A stretch of DNA of 64,000 nt from Paenibacillus albidus (GCF_014644435.1 NZ_BMKR01000024.1:1-64000); one strand, 5' to 3'; counted from the first letter of the stretch, positions 26,395 through 36,548 are shown. The notes: generated by a model from the letters alone, not told the origin. Made by a program: numbers and translations.

Positions 26395-28116
26395 TCAGGC
26401 CAGCAAGGCGCGGGCTACCTGATCCACAATGTAATTGATGCCTGTCGGTCCATAGCAGCCGATCCATGTAGCGGCATCCACCGGATATATATGCTCCCGC
26501 CCGTCTGCATCCAGCATGCCCCAGACGCTTTGCTCTGTCACAGATATTCCCTCCTGCATCATCTCGTTGCTAAGTAAAAAGTAGTGGTTAGCATGCACAG
26601 CCGGTAGTCTGTCGACTGAAATATGATAAGCCGTGTCGGAGGTGTCTGCGACAAATAGCGGAGCAGGCAGACCAAGGTCCCGGTACAGCACGGCGCCTGT
26701 ACGATGAGAGGCAGTATGTACCCGAACCACTGACTCACGCGGGCGGATCAGAGCCACGCTCTTCCCCGCCAGTACCGGGGCAAGTTCTTCTGACAGTAAT
26801 GCCGTCCGGCGAATGTAATCCGTAATAATACGTTCCGCCTCCCCCCGCTTGCCCGTCAGTTCGCCGAACAGGCTCAGAATTCTCTGCCAGCTCTCATTAC
26901 GCTTAAACATTATAGTTGGAGCAATCCGCCTTAAGCGTTCATAGTGCTGATCATGCACCTCGGTACAGATAATCAAATCCGGCTGCAGCCGTTCCACAGC
27001 CTGCAGGTCCGGGTACTCATAGGTTCCAAGCATTTCCGTTGCCTTAAGTCTGTCCCTGATATATGGGGGGAAATTTAACGCCGCACTGCCCAATCCTACA
27101 CTTCCTGCCGGTAACATCTCAAGCGCAAGCAAATGGTCAGCATATTGAACGTCGAGTACGGCGATCCGCCGCGGAGAGGCGGTAACGCAATATTCGCCTC
27201 GCATATGGCATATCACCGGTCCCTGCAGCGACTCGTACGAGCAGGCCAAGCGGTCCGGCAGCCCGGAACAAGCGGAGAGCGCACCGGTCCCGGAAGCGGC
27301 AGTGCGCCTGTAGCGCTGTGGGGGAACTCCATAATATTTCTTGAACGCTCTGCTGAAGTAATACATGTCGTGGTAGCCTGTTCTTTCAGCAATTTCGCCG
27401 ATGGTAGCGTCCGTATGACGCAGCATCCGCTCTGCACTCTCCATCCGCAGTTGGATCACATATTCCATCGGTCCGAGCAGCTTCTCCTGTTTGAACCGCC
27501 GCTGCAGCTGTCTCGCGCCGCAGCCGGCAAGCGCAGCCAGCTCTTTAAGCTTCAGCTCCTGACGATAATGCCCCGCTATATAGGCAGCTACAACATCCAC
27601 CATGTCCGACTCTGCACCGCCCCGGCCGCGTTCATGCTCCATAATAAGCTCATACAGCACTCCTTGCAGCAGCGCATTGGCATGGAAACGTTCCAGCCCC
27701 TCTCCCCGGCTCCATTTGGCTACAATCTTGTCCGCCGCCTGATGCAGCTCCGCCGGGAGCACAGGATAGTGAACAAACGAAGTGCGCAGCGGGTGATTAC
27801 GCTGCGGGAACAGAACATGGGCGGCTCCCGTCATAGGAATTGCCTTATAGATAATAACGGTATAATGAATGTTTTCTGATCCGGCAGTCAAAGTAAAAGC
27901 TGATCCCTTGACAGCGTGACAAGCAAAAGAGGCCCGGACATGGCAAACTTCACCATTCATCACAAGCCCCCCTTCTCCGCCGCCTGCCAGCAGCAACAGA
28001 TTGGCTGTCAATCCCGTTTCGCTCATAACACCGCCGGGCGGCAAAGTACCGCTGCGCACGTCAAGCGTCTTGATTGTCGTATCACTCCATAAACTTGCCT
28101 GCTCTTGCAGCGGCAT
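26395..28116 (-). CDS. AraC regulator fused to a siderophore-binding domain (Btr/YbbB-like)
   Basis: About 573 residues: an N-terminal sensor of some 170 residues, an AraC double helix-turn-helix (LKELAALAGCGARQLQRRFK and IGEIAERTGYHDMYYFSRAF, about 190-290), then a full helical-backbone binding domain (YPDLQAVERLQPDLIICTEV). This architecture is that of Bacillus Btr, which activates siderophore uptake genes when the ferric siderophore binds. It lies downstream of the binding lipoprotein and FhuF-like genes on the same strand, with a Fur-box-like site just upstream. The start at 28116 is eight bases from AGGAG; an ATG at 28125 is too close. Confidence 0.9.
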   Translation of the reverse strand: MPLQEQASLWSDTTIKTLDVRSGTLPPGGVMSETGLTANLLLLAGGGEGGLVMNGEVCHVRASFACHAVKGSAFTLTAGSENIHYTVIIYKAIPMTGAAHVLFPQRNHPLRTSFVHYPVLPAELHQAADKIVAKWSRGEGLERFHANALLQGVLYELIMEHERGRGGAESDMVDVVAAYIAGHYRQELKLKELAALAGCGARQLQRRFKQEKLLGPMEYVIQLRMESAERMLRHTDATIGEIAERTGYHDMYYFSRAFKKYYGVPPQRYRRTAASGTGALSACSGLPDRLACSYESLQGPVICHMRGEYCVTASPRRIAVLDVQYADHLLALEMLPAGSVGLGSAALNFPPYIRDRLKATEMLGTYEYPDLQAVERLQPDLIICTEVHDQHYERLRRIAPTIMFKRNESWQRILSLFGELTGKRGEAERIITDYIRRTALLSEELAPVLAGKSVALIRPRESVVRVHTASHRTGAVLYRDLGLPAPLFVADTSDTAYHISVDRLPAVHANHYFLLSNEMMQEGISVTEQSVWGMLDADGREHIYPVDAATWIGCYGPTGINYIVDQVARALLA

Positions 28117-28224
28117 TTCTCTCATCTCCTGACAATAGCACCCTCTGCTAAACGGACATACCTGAACAAGATTACATCGCTTAGTGCAAGCGTGCCTATA
28201 GCAAAGGTGAGCATGTTTCTATTG

Positions 28225-29001
28225 TCATTTTAATTGAGATTCATTCTCATTGTCAATTTTCGGACACTTTACGCAATATTCTCCTGACATCCGGTAATAA
28301 AAGCAGCAGGTGATGCGCTTGTTCTTCGCAACCTGAACCAGGTCATTGTTCTCTGTAAAACGGGTAAACGGATTCCTCCTTTCGCCAAACAGTTGCCCAG
28401 GGGCCATCCGGGTCAGGAACGTAAAATCTGCATTTATCCGCTGCCTTTCTTGTCTGGATTCGTCTGCTCCAGGAGAATACAGCGGAGCAATACGCACCAT
28501 AATATTCTCCCAAAGCACCGCTATAGAGACGGGGCCAATGGCGGCAAGCGTCCGCAGCAGCGGCGCAAGTCTTACCGCAAAAATCTCCTCTACGACCTCT
28601 TCCCGCCACACTTCCCTGTCTTCCGGTGGCGATGCTGCCCGAAGTCCGTTCAGCGCCAGGAAAGGAAAATGCGTATCCGCTTTAAAAGCCGGGGAAGCCG
28701 GATGATATAGGAAGCTGTTGTCCAGCGGGAAGGAGACTTCCCGATTATGAAAGGTCATAGCGGTCAGCAACGGCGCGATCCACAGATAGCCGATCCGCTT
28801 GGCCAGCATGGAAGCAGCAACCTGCATATCCGGCGCGCCGATATAATCCTTAAGCCAGCTTACATATTCGCGGCATGCAGCTTCTTCATGCAACTGGCTC
28901 AGAGCAATAGTACGGACGCTGCCTTTAGGCGGCTCGCCTAGCCACAGCCGGTATTCTTCCGCCATTTGCTTCCAGGAGACAGACGACAGATAGTTGTCCA
29001 T
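28225..29001 (-). CDS. FhuF-like ferric-siderophore reductase
   Basis: 258 residues, soluble. The C-terminal TCCFYYRMSGEYCVKCP holds the CC-x9-C-x2-C cluster that binds [2Fe-2S] in FhuF-type reductases. These release iron from hydroxamate-type siderophores in the cytoplasm. The ATG follows the stop of the binding lipoprotein by one base, so the two are co-translated. The last codons (IDNENESQLK) overlap a Fur-box-like sequence serving the next gene. Confidence 0.82.
   Translation of the reverse strand: MDNYLSSVSWKQMAEEYRLWLGEPPKGSVRTIALSQLHEEAACREYVSWLKDYIGAPDMQVAASMLAKRIGYLWIAPLLTAMTFHNREVSFPLDNSFLYHPASPAFKADTHFPFLALNGLRAASPPEDREVWREEVVEEIFAVRLAPLLRTLAAIGPVSIAVLWENIMVRIAPLYSPGADESRQERQRINADFTFLTRMAPGQLFGERRNPFTRFTENNDLVQVAKNKRITCCFYYRMSGEYCVKCPKIDNENESQLK
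28235..28249 (-). promoter_or_regulatory. Fur box inside the 3' end of the fhuF-like gene
   Basis: TGAGATT-C-ATTCTCA has the 7-1-7 layout of Fur sites with 6 of 7 symmetric positions. It overlaps the final codons of the reductase and lies about 120 bases upstream of the AraC/binding-protein gene. Confidence 0.55.
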
Positions 29002-29002
29002 T

Positions 29003-30079
29003 TCAATGCGATCCCAGCAGCGCTTCCGAGGCCTGATCTACGATAATGTTGAGAGCAATGGGACCATAGTAAGCGATCCAGAGCGTTGAATTCACGTTAT
29101 ATGCACGGTTATTCTTGACTGCATCAAGGGATTTCCAGACCGGACTGCTCGCCAGAACCTCTGCCTCTTTGGCAAACAATTCATCCGACAGCAGGAAATA
29201 GTGATCTGCTCCGATATCTGCGACTCTCTCCATCGAAATTTCAACGGAGGTGTCATCTTTAATCTCCTGAACGAATGCAGGGACATTTAACCCCAAATCC
29301 TCATAAAGAATGCTTCCGGTCCGATGCTCGGGACCATGTACACGAATACCTTCCGGTCTCGGGCGAATCAGCGCTACCGTTTCGTCGCCCAGCTTCGCCG
29401 ACAGCTGCCCCCGCAGTCCGACGATTTTGTCCTCGTAAGCCTGACGCACTACCTCCGCCTCCGCCTGCTTGCCTGTTATCGTACCGATGGTAGCCAACGT
29501 ATCCCGCCAATCCTCGTAGAAGTCGAGTACTACTGTAGGCGCAATTTTACTGACGCTGTCATACACCTGCTCCTGAAAGTCGGTCATCAATATAAGATCC
29601 GGATTCAACGCCACAATAGCCTCAAGATTGGGCTCATCGCGCGTACCGAGGACCTTCACCTCACCCAGTTGGTCGCTTAAATATTCTGGAAACTTGGCGT
29701 CCTTCGCTCCAGCTACAACGCTGCCAGCCGGGCGCTCGCCAACCGCTATCAATTGATCGACGAATTTCACATCAAGCGCAGCAATCACCTTCGGCTTCCC
29801 GGTCAGCGTATATTCGCCCTTCATGTGCTGGATGGTAACCGGGAAGGCTGCAGCAGCCTGTGCCTCCGGCGATGTCTGAGCCTGTGTTTCAGACGCTGGA
29901 GACGGCTCGGCTGAAGCTGCAGCAGACGGCTGTGCGGCTGTGCCTGCACTGGTGCCCCCTCCACTGCCGCAAGCTGTCAGCACAAGTACCAGTGCCAGCA
30001 TCCATACCATTAATGGTCCTGATTTTTGGGCAGCGTTTATCTTACTGCCGGTTGCCTGCCTCTTTGTTGCTCTGTTCAT
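29003..30079 (-). CDS. Iron-siderophore ABC transporter substrate-binding lipoprotein
   Basis: 358 residues. An N-terminal signal ends in the lipobox LTAC, then a Ala/Ser/Pro linker, then a type III binding-protein fold (PKVIAALDVKFVDQLIAVGE, ...DEPNLEAIVALNPDLILMTD). It resembles the FeuA/YfiY/FhuD group that delivers ferric siderophores. Permease and ATPase genes are not in the window, so it must use an unlinked transporter. First gene of a Fur-controlled operon; ribosome site GGGGGAG. Confidence 0.9.
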   Translation of the reverse strand: MNRATKRQATGSKINAAQKSGPLMVWMLALVLVLTACGSGGGTSAGTAAQPSAAASAEPSPASETQAQTSPEAQAAAAFPVTIQHMKGEYTLTGKPKVIAALDVKFVDQLIAVGERPAGSVVAGAKDAKFPEYLSDQLGEVKVLGTRDEPNLEAIVALNPDLILMTDFQEQVYDSVSKIAPTVVLDFYEDWRDTLATIGTITGKQAEAEVVRQAYEDKIVGLRGQLSAKLGDETVALIRPRPEGIRVHGPEHRTGSILYEDLGLNVPAFVQEIKDDTSVEISMERVADIGADHYFLLSDELFAKEAEVLASSPVWKSLDAVKNNRAYNVNSTLWIAYYGPIALNIIVDQASEALLGSH

Positions 30080-30098
30080 GCTGACTCCCCCTTTTGTA

Positions 30099-30119
30099 TG
30101 ATAATGATTTTCATTATCA
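30099..30119 (-). promoter_or_regulatory. Fur box of the siderophore operon
   Basis: TGATAATG-ATTTT-CATTATCA, a near-perfect 21-bp Fur site, 20 bases upstream of the binding-lipoprotein start. Confidence 0.85.
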
Positions 30120-30264
30120 TATTATATAAAGCGAGTATAATCGATCAGCACACTCCGTTTCCATGTACTTTTGCGACATTGCAGCCGGATTAATGCGACA
30201 TTGTGTTCCATAGGAGCATGCTCCTTTTACACAGTATCCCTTCGGGATTCCGATAATCCAATAT

Positions 30265-30298
30265 AAAAAGACTGCCGACAATACCTTCGACAGTCTTA
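30265..30298 (-). terminator. Terminator of the MetE-like gene
   Basis: AAGACTGTCGA ... CGGCAGTCTT on the minus strand followed by TTTATATT, 40 bases after the stop. Confidence 0.75.
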
Positions 30299-30337
30299 AG
30301 GAAGGGAACCTGCTCCCCTCTTTAACTAAGTTAAATA

Positions 30338-31498
30338 TTAATTACCCCAATATTGCTGTGCAATCTGTTGTCCTTGTTTAATTTTCGCCCACTGTTCATC
30401 TTCCGTTAATTCATTACCGCCATCACAAGACGCAAAACCGCATTGATGAGAAAGTAATAATCTATCCTTATCAATAATTTTCGATGCTTCATCAAGCATT
30501 CTAACTACACGGGCCTCATCGTCAAGCGTATTGGTTTTAGAAGACAACAATCCAAGTACAATTTCCGTTTCAGGCTTATCTTTGAACACCGCAAGCGCCT
30601 CAAGTGAGCCTGCACGTTCATCATCCCATTCAAGGAAAAAGCGATCGTATTTAAGCTGCTTCAAGAACAGATTAGCAATTTTGGCATATGAGCCGCCGCC
30701 CATATTACGGGAATCATAGTTGCCACGGCAGTTATGCGTCCACATTTTGAGGCCTAAGCTATGACCGTAATCAATAATTGTGTTGTTGATGTCAATAAAT
30801 TCTTCCGCCAGCTTCTGTACTTCCGCTTGATTGATATGCTCGCCGGTATATGGAGAGTTCGGGTTGTCGTCTGCGAACAGCTCCCATAGGCAATCGTCGA
30901 ACTGCAGGATGGTTCCTCCGGCTGCAGCGAATTCCTGGACAAAATCCTTATAAGCGTTAACAAGACCGGCCTTCAGCTCAAGTCTGTCCTTATACACCGC
31001 TTCTGTTCCGCCAATGTTATCCGACCAGGACAGCTCACCAAAAATATGGGACGGAGAAGGCACGCACAGCTTGGTTTCACGGTCGCCAGCAAGGGCTTGA
31101 AGTTTCTTAAAGACATGAATAAAATGATGGTTTTTTCCACTCATTTCACCCGTAATGCGTAAACCAATATCTTTTCGAGTCTCATATTTTGAAGCTCCAT
31201 CTGTATCTCTGAAAAAATATCCATGATCCGCTATATAGCGGCTAATTCCTTGGAAGCCCCAGACAAAATCCAAATGCCACATGGATTTGGAATATTCCCC
31301 ATCCGTCAGAATGGACAGCCCATTCTCAGTTGCTTTGCCAACTACAGCCTGAATTGCCTCTGCCTCACACTGCTCATACCCCTCAAAGTCCTGGTAAAAG
31401 GGATAGCTGATATCATCCCGGTGTTCGATTTGCTGTTTATATTCCAGTAGCTCCGCCGGACGCAGCAGGCTGCCTACGATCTGAAATCTGTTGCACAT
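30338..31498 (-). CDS. Cobalamin-independent methionine synthase II family protein (YxjG/YxjH-like)
   Basis: About 386 residues, the length of the MetE C-terminal-domain-only family. QIVGSLLRPAELLEYK at the start, TDGEYSKSMWHLDF, ILQFDDCLWELF, MWTHNCRGNYDSR and the late HQCGFASC give the zinc His/Cys ligands. It probably methylates homocysteine or a related thiol using a methyl donor other than the triglutamate folate. The start at 31498 follows GAGGAGG by seven bases; the frame runs on upstream to 31525. Upstream lie TTGACT and TATAAG promoter elements and the palindrome CACTTATAAGTG (31576-31587). No S-box was found. Confidence 0.88.
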   Translation of the reverse strand: MCNRFQIVGSLLRPAELLEYKQQIEHRDDISYPFYQDFEGYEQCEAEAIQAVVGKATENGLSILTDGEYSKSMWHLDFVWGFQGISRYIADHGYFFRDTDGASKYETRKDIGLRITGEMSGKNHHFIHVFKKLQALAGDRETKLCVPSPSHIFGELSWSDNIGGTEAVYKDRLELKAGLVNAYKDFVQEFAAAGGTILQFDDCLWELFADDNPNSPYTGEHINQAEVQKLAEEFIDINNTIIDYGHSLGLKMWTHNCRGNYDSRNMGGGSYAKIANLFLKQLKYDRFFLEWDDERAGSLEALAVFKDKPETEIVLGLLSSKTNTLDDEARVVRMLDEASKIIDKDRLLLSHQCGFASCDGGNELTEDEQWAKIKQGQQIAQQYWGN

Positions 31499-31575
31499 AT
31501 ATAGTCCTCCTCTTTTCTCACACATCTCTTTCTGTTGTGTTTTGATTCTAGCATGGAGAAAAAGGACCTACATAA

Positions 31576-31587
31576 CACTTATAAGTG
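31576..31587. promoter_or_regulatory. Palindrome in the MetE-like gene promoter
   Basis: CACTTATAAGTG, a perfect 12-bp palindrome overlapping a TATAAG -10 element with TTGACT 16 bases upstream. Its position suggests an operator (for example for a LysR-type regulator). Confidence 0.4.
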
Positions 31588-31840
31588 ATATCTGGCTATA
31601 GTCAAAAAGTATAATGCATTTACAAAAATGCACCGAAATAAAACTCCAGCGCTTCACGAGAATAGCCGTCATCCCCTGCTGGCCGGACTGAACTTCGCTG
31701 CCCATATGTATACACAGGTAAACAGGAAATCAGGGCCCCGCTTGAAAGGGCACTCCGCAAATAGACTTTTTCCGTCGACAGACTGTGCAGGAAGCTTTCC
31801 AGCCGGCTGATGTCCTCTACGATTGCCAACAAGAGCTCGT

Positions 31841-34255
31841 TCAGATATTCCGAACTTCCACAACCTTCCCTAAATCCACATACTGCTCATGATCCAGCTT
31901 CACCTTCACCCTGCCCTTGCGGCGCTTCTCACGCCATTCACGAAGCTCTTCCTCCGTTTCCAGACGGAGCTCTGCAATTTCCAAGGCCCGGTCCAAGATA
32001 TACTTGCTCGTATACAGCACCGTGTAGATCCCTTGTCCTCCTAGCGTAATAGGAGCGGCTAAACTCTTCCATTCCTCAACCGCAAATCGTACATACAGCT
32101 CTTCTTCCGTACCCGGCCGACAAGGGACTTCCTTAATCTCCTTACGCCGCAGCACCTTCCAATCCGCTACTTTCCCTACCCAGTGAATCCCCGTCTTTGC
32201 AGGATCATTGAACTTTTTCCTGGATTGGCACATTGCCACGTATTCGATCTGAGTGAGTATCTTTACATCTGAAAGGTTTTTTAATGGCATATGATAAAAA
32301 GATTTCTGCAGCGCCACCTTCACTTGTTCGGGTCCCCGGACAGAACCGACAAGCACATTTTTGCCCGCAAGCTGATTGGCGTAGTATTCTTTCGTCCCGC
32401 GTGGACGTGTGGAGCGTTCGTAAGCTTTTTCCGGACTATCCTGAATGATCTCATCCAGGAATTGCTCCACTAGACTTGTAGAATTCGGCAGGAACGGTAA
32501 GGCGCCAATGTTCAGCAGCTCAATGCTTTTATAGAAACGGTGGGTCCTATACCGCTCCTCGTCAGGGTACGGGAATAACACATAAGCGCCAAACATGCTT
32601 CGCTCATATTCCCCTGAGCCCTTCTCCTGATACACTATGGCGTCCCGATAGCGATGCATGGTATTAATGTCATCCTCTTCAGGCCCAGGTTGTCTATATT
32701 TCTCATGATAGGAAGTGCCCTCATAAGCCGGATTTAACCGGTACTTCGCATCGAAGATATACTTATACTCCTTGATCTGACCAGCATCTTTCTTCTTCAA
32801 GGTAAGCACATTATCCGGTCGCTGACTGAGCGTCGGGGTCTTATCCGAGCTTGGAATCGAGTTATAGTACAGGATGAACTGCTCCCCGTTAAGCGGATTT
32901 TCGTACACCATACTAGCACTCTGTGAGCGATCCAGCGTAACAAAGATACCGTTCCGATTCACCTTAATAATGTCCTGCTTCACCAGTTTATACTTCTGCC
33001 CCAGGAGCTGATTCAGCTTGAGGAAGCACCAATACTCGTAGAGCTGAGCTACATCCTTCATAGATAAGCGGAACAGGTCGCCTTGAATAGACAGTCCCTT
33101 TAGCAGCATCAGATAACAGCGATAGACCTCGCGGTATCCAGGCGCCATCTGCAGCACAAGCGTAACGGACATCTGCTTCAGCATTCCAGCCTCACGCAAG
33201 AAATCCATCTGGAGCACTCGCTCTAGCTGGGTGAGCATGGCGTCTAACCTTTTGATAAGTAATGGATCTGGGGTTCGGCTATTCATCTTCCAGCGGCCCT
33301 TGAGCTCTTTCAGCTTCCCATGAATACGTTCCAGCATCCAGCGGATGAACCGGTTCTCATTGGTATCATAGGCGAGGCGTCTGCGCGTCTCCATTAAGTG
33401 AGTAGCTGTGTACTTTCGGTCCCCGATTATCAAGAATCCTTGGTTCGAATCTTCTCTCAATCGTTCGGGATGCTTCGAGAGCTCGCGGATATTCTCTCTT
33501 CCCGCCTTTTTGACCCGATTGGCATCCACTAGTCGGCGATCCTGGAGCAGAGCGTAGTTAGGATTCTTGTTAATCCGCTCTACGGCATCCAAAAGCTGTC
33601 TAAAGACATGCTGTAGTATGGTGAAGAACTCGGTCAAGCTCTGGTGCTGTGTCTCCCGCAGGCCTGTTAGCTGATAGGTTCGGCGCAAGAAGTCAAATGC
33701 CAAATTATAAATCTGCTCATTCACTTCATTCAGGATATTCTGGTAATCCAGCTTGTAATCCATCTTCGAGGGGAAAATCTCCATCTCTACCCGCAGCAGC
33801 GTCTGCCCCTCACCCCGGATTTCCCATTCCGTCAGGCCGACCTCATTCCCAAAATTGAGAGCGCCCGCAAGGATGGAATCGCCTAAAGGCTTAATCGATT
33901 GCCGCAGCAGCACATTGTCATGGTGAAACGAAAGGTTCCCGGAGGTCTTCTTCTGAATCACCAGCTCATACGACTGTGTCTCATAGAAACATGGAAACGC
34001 AGCCTCCCCCGGCTGCCAGTCCACCATCCCGCCCACTTCAGGTGAAAAGACTTTGATCTGGACATCACCAAGCCGTTCGGAATAATTAAGTCCAAGCTGA
34101 GCATTCACCCACTCCTGACTCGAAGACCGATGAAGCTGCAAAGTCTCTACCGTAGGATGATAAGGCCGTCCTTGAATGAAAAGCGTAAAAAGCTCCGTGT
34201 CCACACGGAGCAATTCCACCGTCTGATTAAGAGAGCCAGTATGAGGTGAATCCAT
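31841..34255 (-). CDS. DUF2357 / PD-(D/E)XK nuclease, McrC-like partner
   Basis: 804 residues. The N-terminal half is DUF2357-like and helical; the nuclease core lies at about 475-510: RPDNVLTL (Asp481), then YKYIFDAKYRLNP (Asp502, Lys504), the PD-(D/E)XK triad of the PDDEXK_7 family. These proteins partner McrB-like GTPases/ATPases in type IV (modification-dependent) restriction. The gene overlaps the upstream AAA gene by 29 bases, so the two products are coupled. The C-terminus beyond the nuclease (about 290 residues) is unusually long and may carry a further domain that I cannot name. Confidence 0.85.
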   Translation of the reverse strand: MDSPHTGSLNQTVELLRVDTELFTLFIQGRPYHPTVETLQLHRSSSQEWVNAQLGLNYSERLGDVQIKVFSPEVGGMVDWQPGEAAFPCFYETQSYELVIQKKTSGNLSFHHDNVLLRQSIKPLGDSILAGALNFGNEVGLTEWEIRGEGQTLLRVEMEIFPSKMDYKLDYQNILNEVNEQIYNLAFDFLRRTYQLTGLRETQHQSLTEFFTILQHVFRQLLDAVERINKNPNYALLQDRRLVDANRVKKAGRENIRELSKHPERLREDSNQGFLIIGDRKYTATHLMETRRRLAYDTNENRFIRWMLERIHGKLKELKGRWKMNSRTPDPLLIKRLDAMLTQLERVLQMDFLREAGMLKQMSVTLVLQMAPGYREVYRCYLMLLKGLSIQGDLFRLSMKDVAQLYEYWCFLKLNQLLGQKYKLVKQDIIKVNRNGIFVTLDRSQSASMVYENPLNGEQFILYYNSIPSSDKTPTLSQRPDNVLTLKKKDAGQIKEYKYIFDAKYRLNPAYEGTSYHEKYRQPGPEEDDINTMHRYRDAIVYQEKGSGEYERSMFGAYVLFPYPDEERYRTHRFYKSIELLNIGALPFLPNSTSLVEQFLDEIIQDSPEKAYERSTRPRGTKEYYANQLAGKNVLVGSVRGPEQVKVALQKSFYHMPLKNLSDVKILTQIEYVAMCQSRKKFNDPAKTGIHWVGKVADWKVLRRKEIKEVPCRPGTEEELYVRFAVEEWKSLAAPITLGGQGIYTVLYTSKYILDRALEIAELRLETEEELREWREKRRKGRVKVKLDHEQYVDLGKVVEVRNI

Positions 34256-36464
34256 CTTCCTCCAGCCTCCTGAGCATAAAAGCCAATTTACGAGCAGTTT
34301 GCGGATGTTTGGCCGTAGGCGGAGTTTGGCCAGCAGCCCATTTCATATAGAGTGGAGTAGCATCCTCTTTGAGTTCTTCAATATTTACCGTCACGCCAGC
34401 ACCACTACCAATAGCACCCTTAATCAAGCTCAACAGGACTCGGCGAACCGAGGAGTGGCTCCCTTGGATTCGTGGTAGTATCTTTTGCAGCAGCTGCCAG
34501 TCAAAGGCTTCTTCCTCACTCATCAGCTTGTACCGATCGTTATAAATCATATAGAAGCAAATCGCATCCCGCACCCGAAAGCCCACATGAGCATGAATAT
34601 CCTCAAGCAGGGCATTGATCTTAACCAATCTTTCTGTCGTCCGGACAACGAGCTCTTTGTTGACATCATAGGCATCAACTAGCTGCAAATAATCAGAGCG
34701 CAGGAAAAGATGATTCAGTTCAGCAGCGTCAGGGCTACCACTAGTCTCTACCTGCTCACCCAAATCCGGATACTGCTCTAGATTGATGTAATTGAACTCT
34801 AGCGTGTTGGCGCGGTCGAGTACTTTTTTGCTAAAAGGATGTGTTGTCTCGTCCATGTTCACCGTCCCGATCAAGAACACATTCTCCGGTATGCCAAGAC
34901 TGCCATACTCCTCTTGATCCTCAAGCGTATCCAGCAAGGTAGACGAGATAAGGTCCTGCGTCGTAATCCTTCCCTCCCGCCACTCCTGTGTTTCCAGCAC
35001 ACTTAACAGATCACTGAAATAATGCTCGACCCGTGCCAAATTCATCTCATCCAGGCAGATAAAATAAGGCCTATGCTGATTCTCCAGCTTCCGCGCATCC
35101 ACGAACACCTTCGTAATTGGGCCGGGCTGGAACCTGCCCGAAAGATCCTTATACCCGAGCAGATCCGCAGGATCACTCCAATCCGGCCGGACTGGGATCA
35201 AGGTAAACTGACCATTATCCCTCGTTGCTCCAAGCGCCTCCGCAAACAACTTCACTAGCCGAGTCTTTCCTGTGCCCGATATGCCCGCCAAAATAACAAA
35301 AGGCTTGGCCTTTAGCGAGAGGTAGAAGTTCTCAACAAGGTGCTCAGGGAAGAAGAAGCCTTGGCGGCGGATGTGGGATTGGATTTGGTGGAGGATACTT
35401 GTTACTTGCTCGTCCTTCAAAGGCTCCGCTTCTTGTGGCAATATTTCCACTTCCTCGTCATTGGCTTCATTACCTGTAGATGTCACAGTGTCCACATATA
35501 GACGATAATCTTCTATAACATTCTCCAGATCTCGAATCAGTTGTTCATCGTTCGGAACGCTTCCTCTTTCGTACTTAATGTAAGCAACAGTCGATACCTG
35601 ATAATCTTGACCAAGTCCGCTATCCATGAGACGAATATTTTCATCCTTATTCATATGGGTAAGAGAAAGGAGCTCTCGAATCTCATGTGTTTGGTTTCGT
35701 AGATAAGCATAGCCTTCTCTACGTCCTTTCTCTTGAATAGGTACCGTCACACCTTGGTTAAACGTAAGATAGACAGCACTCATATCCTCAGCAAACAGAT
35801 ACACAACATATTCCCCATGCTGAGTCGTTTCCGTGATCCGTTTGTCCAGGATTGCTAGCCAAGGAACGGTTGCCCAATTTCCTTGTCCAACGGAACCTTG
35901 AACTTTGTATTGCTCATCTATGAAAGGTAATGCTTTGAGCTCGGAAGGAAGTGTCTGACGAAACAATGTACCAAGTGCATGACCCGCGAAAGGTTCCTTT
36001 TTGGCAGAAGTATACTCCGCCATAATCTTCTCCAGATAACCTTGCAAAGAGAAATGCTGTAAAGCGGCGTTGTAAGTCTGGAGTTCATCATTGGCCAGTC
36101 TCTCTAATTGCGAAAGCCCCTCTTCCCCTAGCTGTCTTTGAAGCTGGCTATGAAAACCAATAGTGTTATCTTCCGAATTCACAAACAAAATATGCGTAAG
36201 GGCATTAACAGGACTGTTAATGATATCTTTCAGCTGACTTTTAGGAGCATCCCTCCAAAGCTCCCGCCCTGGTGGCTGATCTACCCTATTTCCTCTTTCC
36301 TGTTCAGCTATGAAGTAGTTAAGAAACTGCTCCTTAACGCGATCGAACGAAACCCGCTCCTGATTGGTTGCTCTCAGCTCTTCAATTAAGGATAGGATTA
36401 GGACCATCTTATAGGATTTTTGCTTACGCTTGAAAATCTGTGTGATTATTTCCGGTAATGGCAT
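34227..36464 (-). CDS. McrB-like AAA ATPase with MrcB_N (DUF3578) domain
   Basis: About 745 residues. Residues about 180-340 match the MrcB_N domain (GNWATVPWLAILDKRI...GEYVVYLFAEDMSAVYLTF). The AAA domain follows with Walker A AGISGTGKTRLVKLF (about 395), RPDWSDPADLLGYKDL, CLDEMNLARVEHYF (Walker B) and the McrB signature GTVNMDETTHPFSKKVLDRA. In McrBC the motor assembles as a ring on DNA and drives the McrC nuclease. The start at the ATG 36464 follows TTGGAGG; a TTG at 36476 also keeps the frame. The first 180 residues are unassigned and could hold target recognition. Confidence 0.87.
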   Translation of the reverse strand: MPLPEIITQIFKRKQKSYKMVLILSLIEELRATNQERVSFDRVKEQFLNYFIAEQERGNRVDQPPGRELWRDAPKSQLKDIINSPVNALTHILFVNSEDNTIGFHSQLQRQLGEEGLSQLERLANDELQTYNAALQHFSLQGYLEKIMAEYTSAKKEPFAGHALGTLFRQTLPSELKALPFIDEQYKVQGSVGQGNWATVPWLAILDKRITETTQHGEYVVYLFAEDMSAVYLTFNQGVTVPIQEKGRREGYAYLRNQTHEIRELLSLTHMNKDENIRLMDSGLGQDYQVSTVAYIKYERGSVPNDEQLIRDLENVIEDYRLYVDTVTSTGNEANDEEVEILPQEAEPLKDEQVTSILHQIQSHIRRQGFFFPEHLVENFYLSLKAKPFVILAGISGTGKTRLVKLFAEALGATRDNGQFTLIPVRPDWSDPADLLGYKDLSGRFQPGPITKVFVDARKLENQHRPYFICLDEMNLARVEHYFSDLLSVLETQEWREGRITTQDLISSTLLDTLEDQEEYGSLGIPENVFLIGTVNMDETTHPFSKKVLDRANTLEFNYINLEQYPDLGEQVETSGSPDAAELNHLFLRSDYLQLVDAYDVNKELVVRTTERLVKINALLEDIHAHVGFRVRDAICFYMIYNDRYKLMSEEEAFDWQLLQKILPRIQGSHSSVRRVLLSLIKGAIGSGAGVTVNIEELKEDATPLYMKWAAGQTPPTAKHPQTARKLAFMLRRLEEDGFTSYWLS

Positions 36465-36548
36465 GTTGTCCTCCAAGGATAGTAACGATTTGTAGTTATC
36501 TTAATCTTCCCACATGAATTTGGCGAATTTCTTAGTCTTTAATTTTCG

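Noticed and set aside
31499..31640. Possible SAM riboswitch upstream of the MetE-like gene
   Set aside because: The leader is under 110 bases, with no S-box core or terminator; only a promoter and a palindrome are seen.
31620..31832. 70-codon minus-strand frame just after the McrC-like gene
   Set aside because: It overlaps the upstream stop region, but there is no ribosome site or recognised domain; it could be a small third component, but the evidence is too weak.
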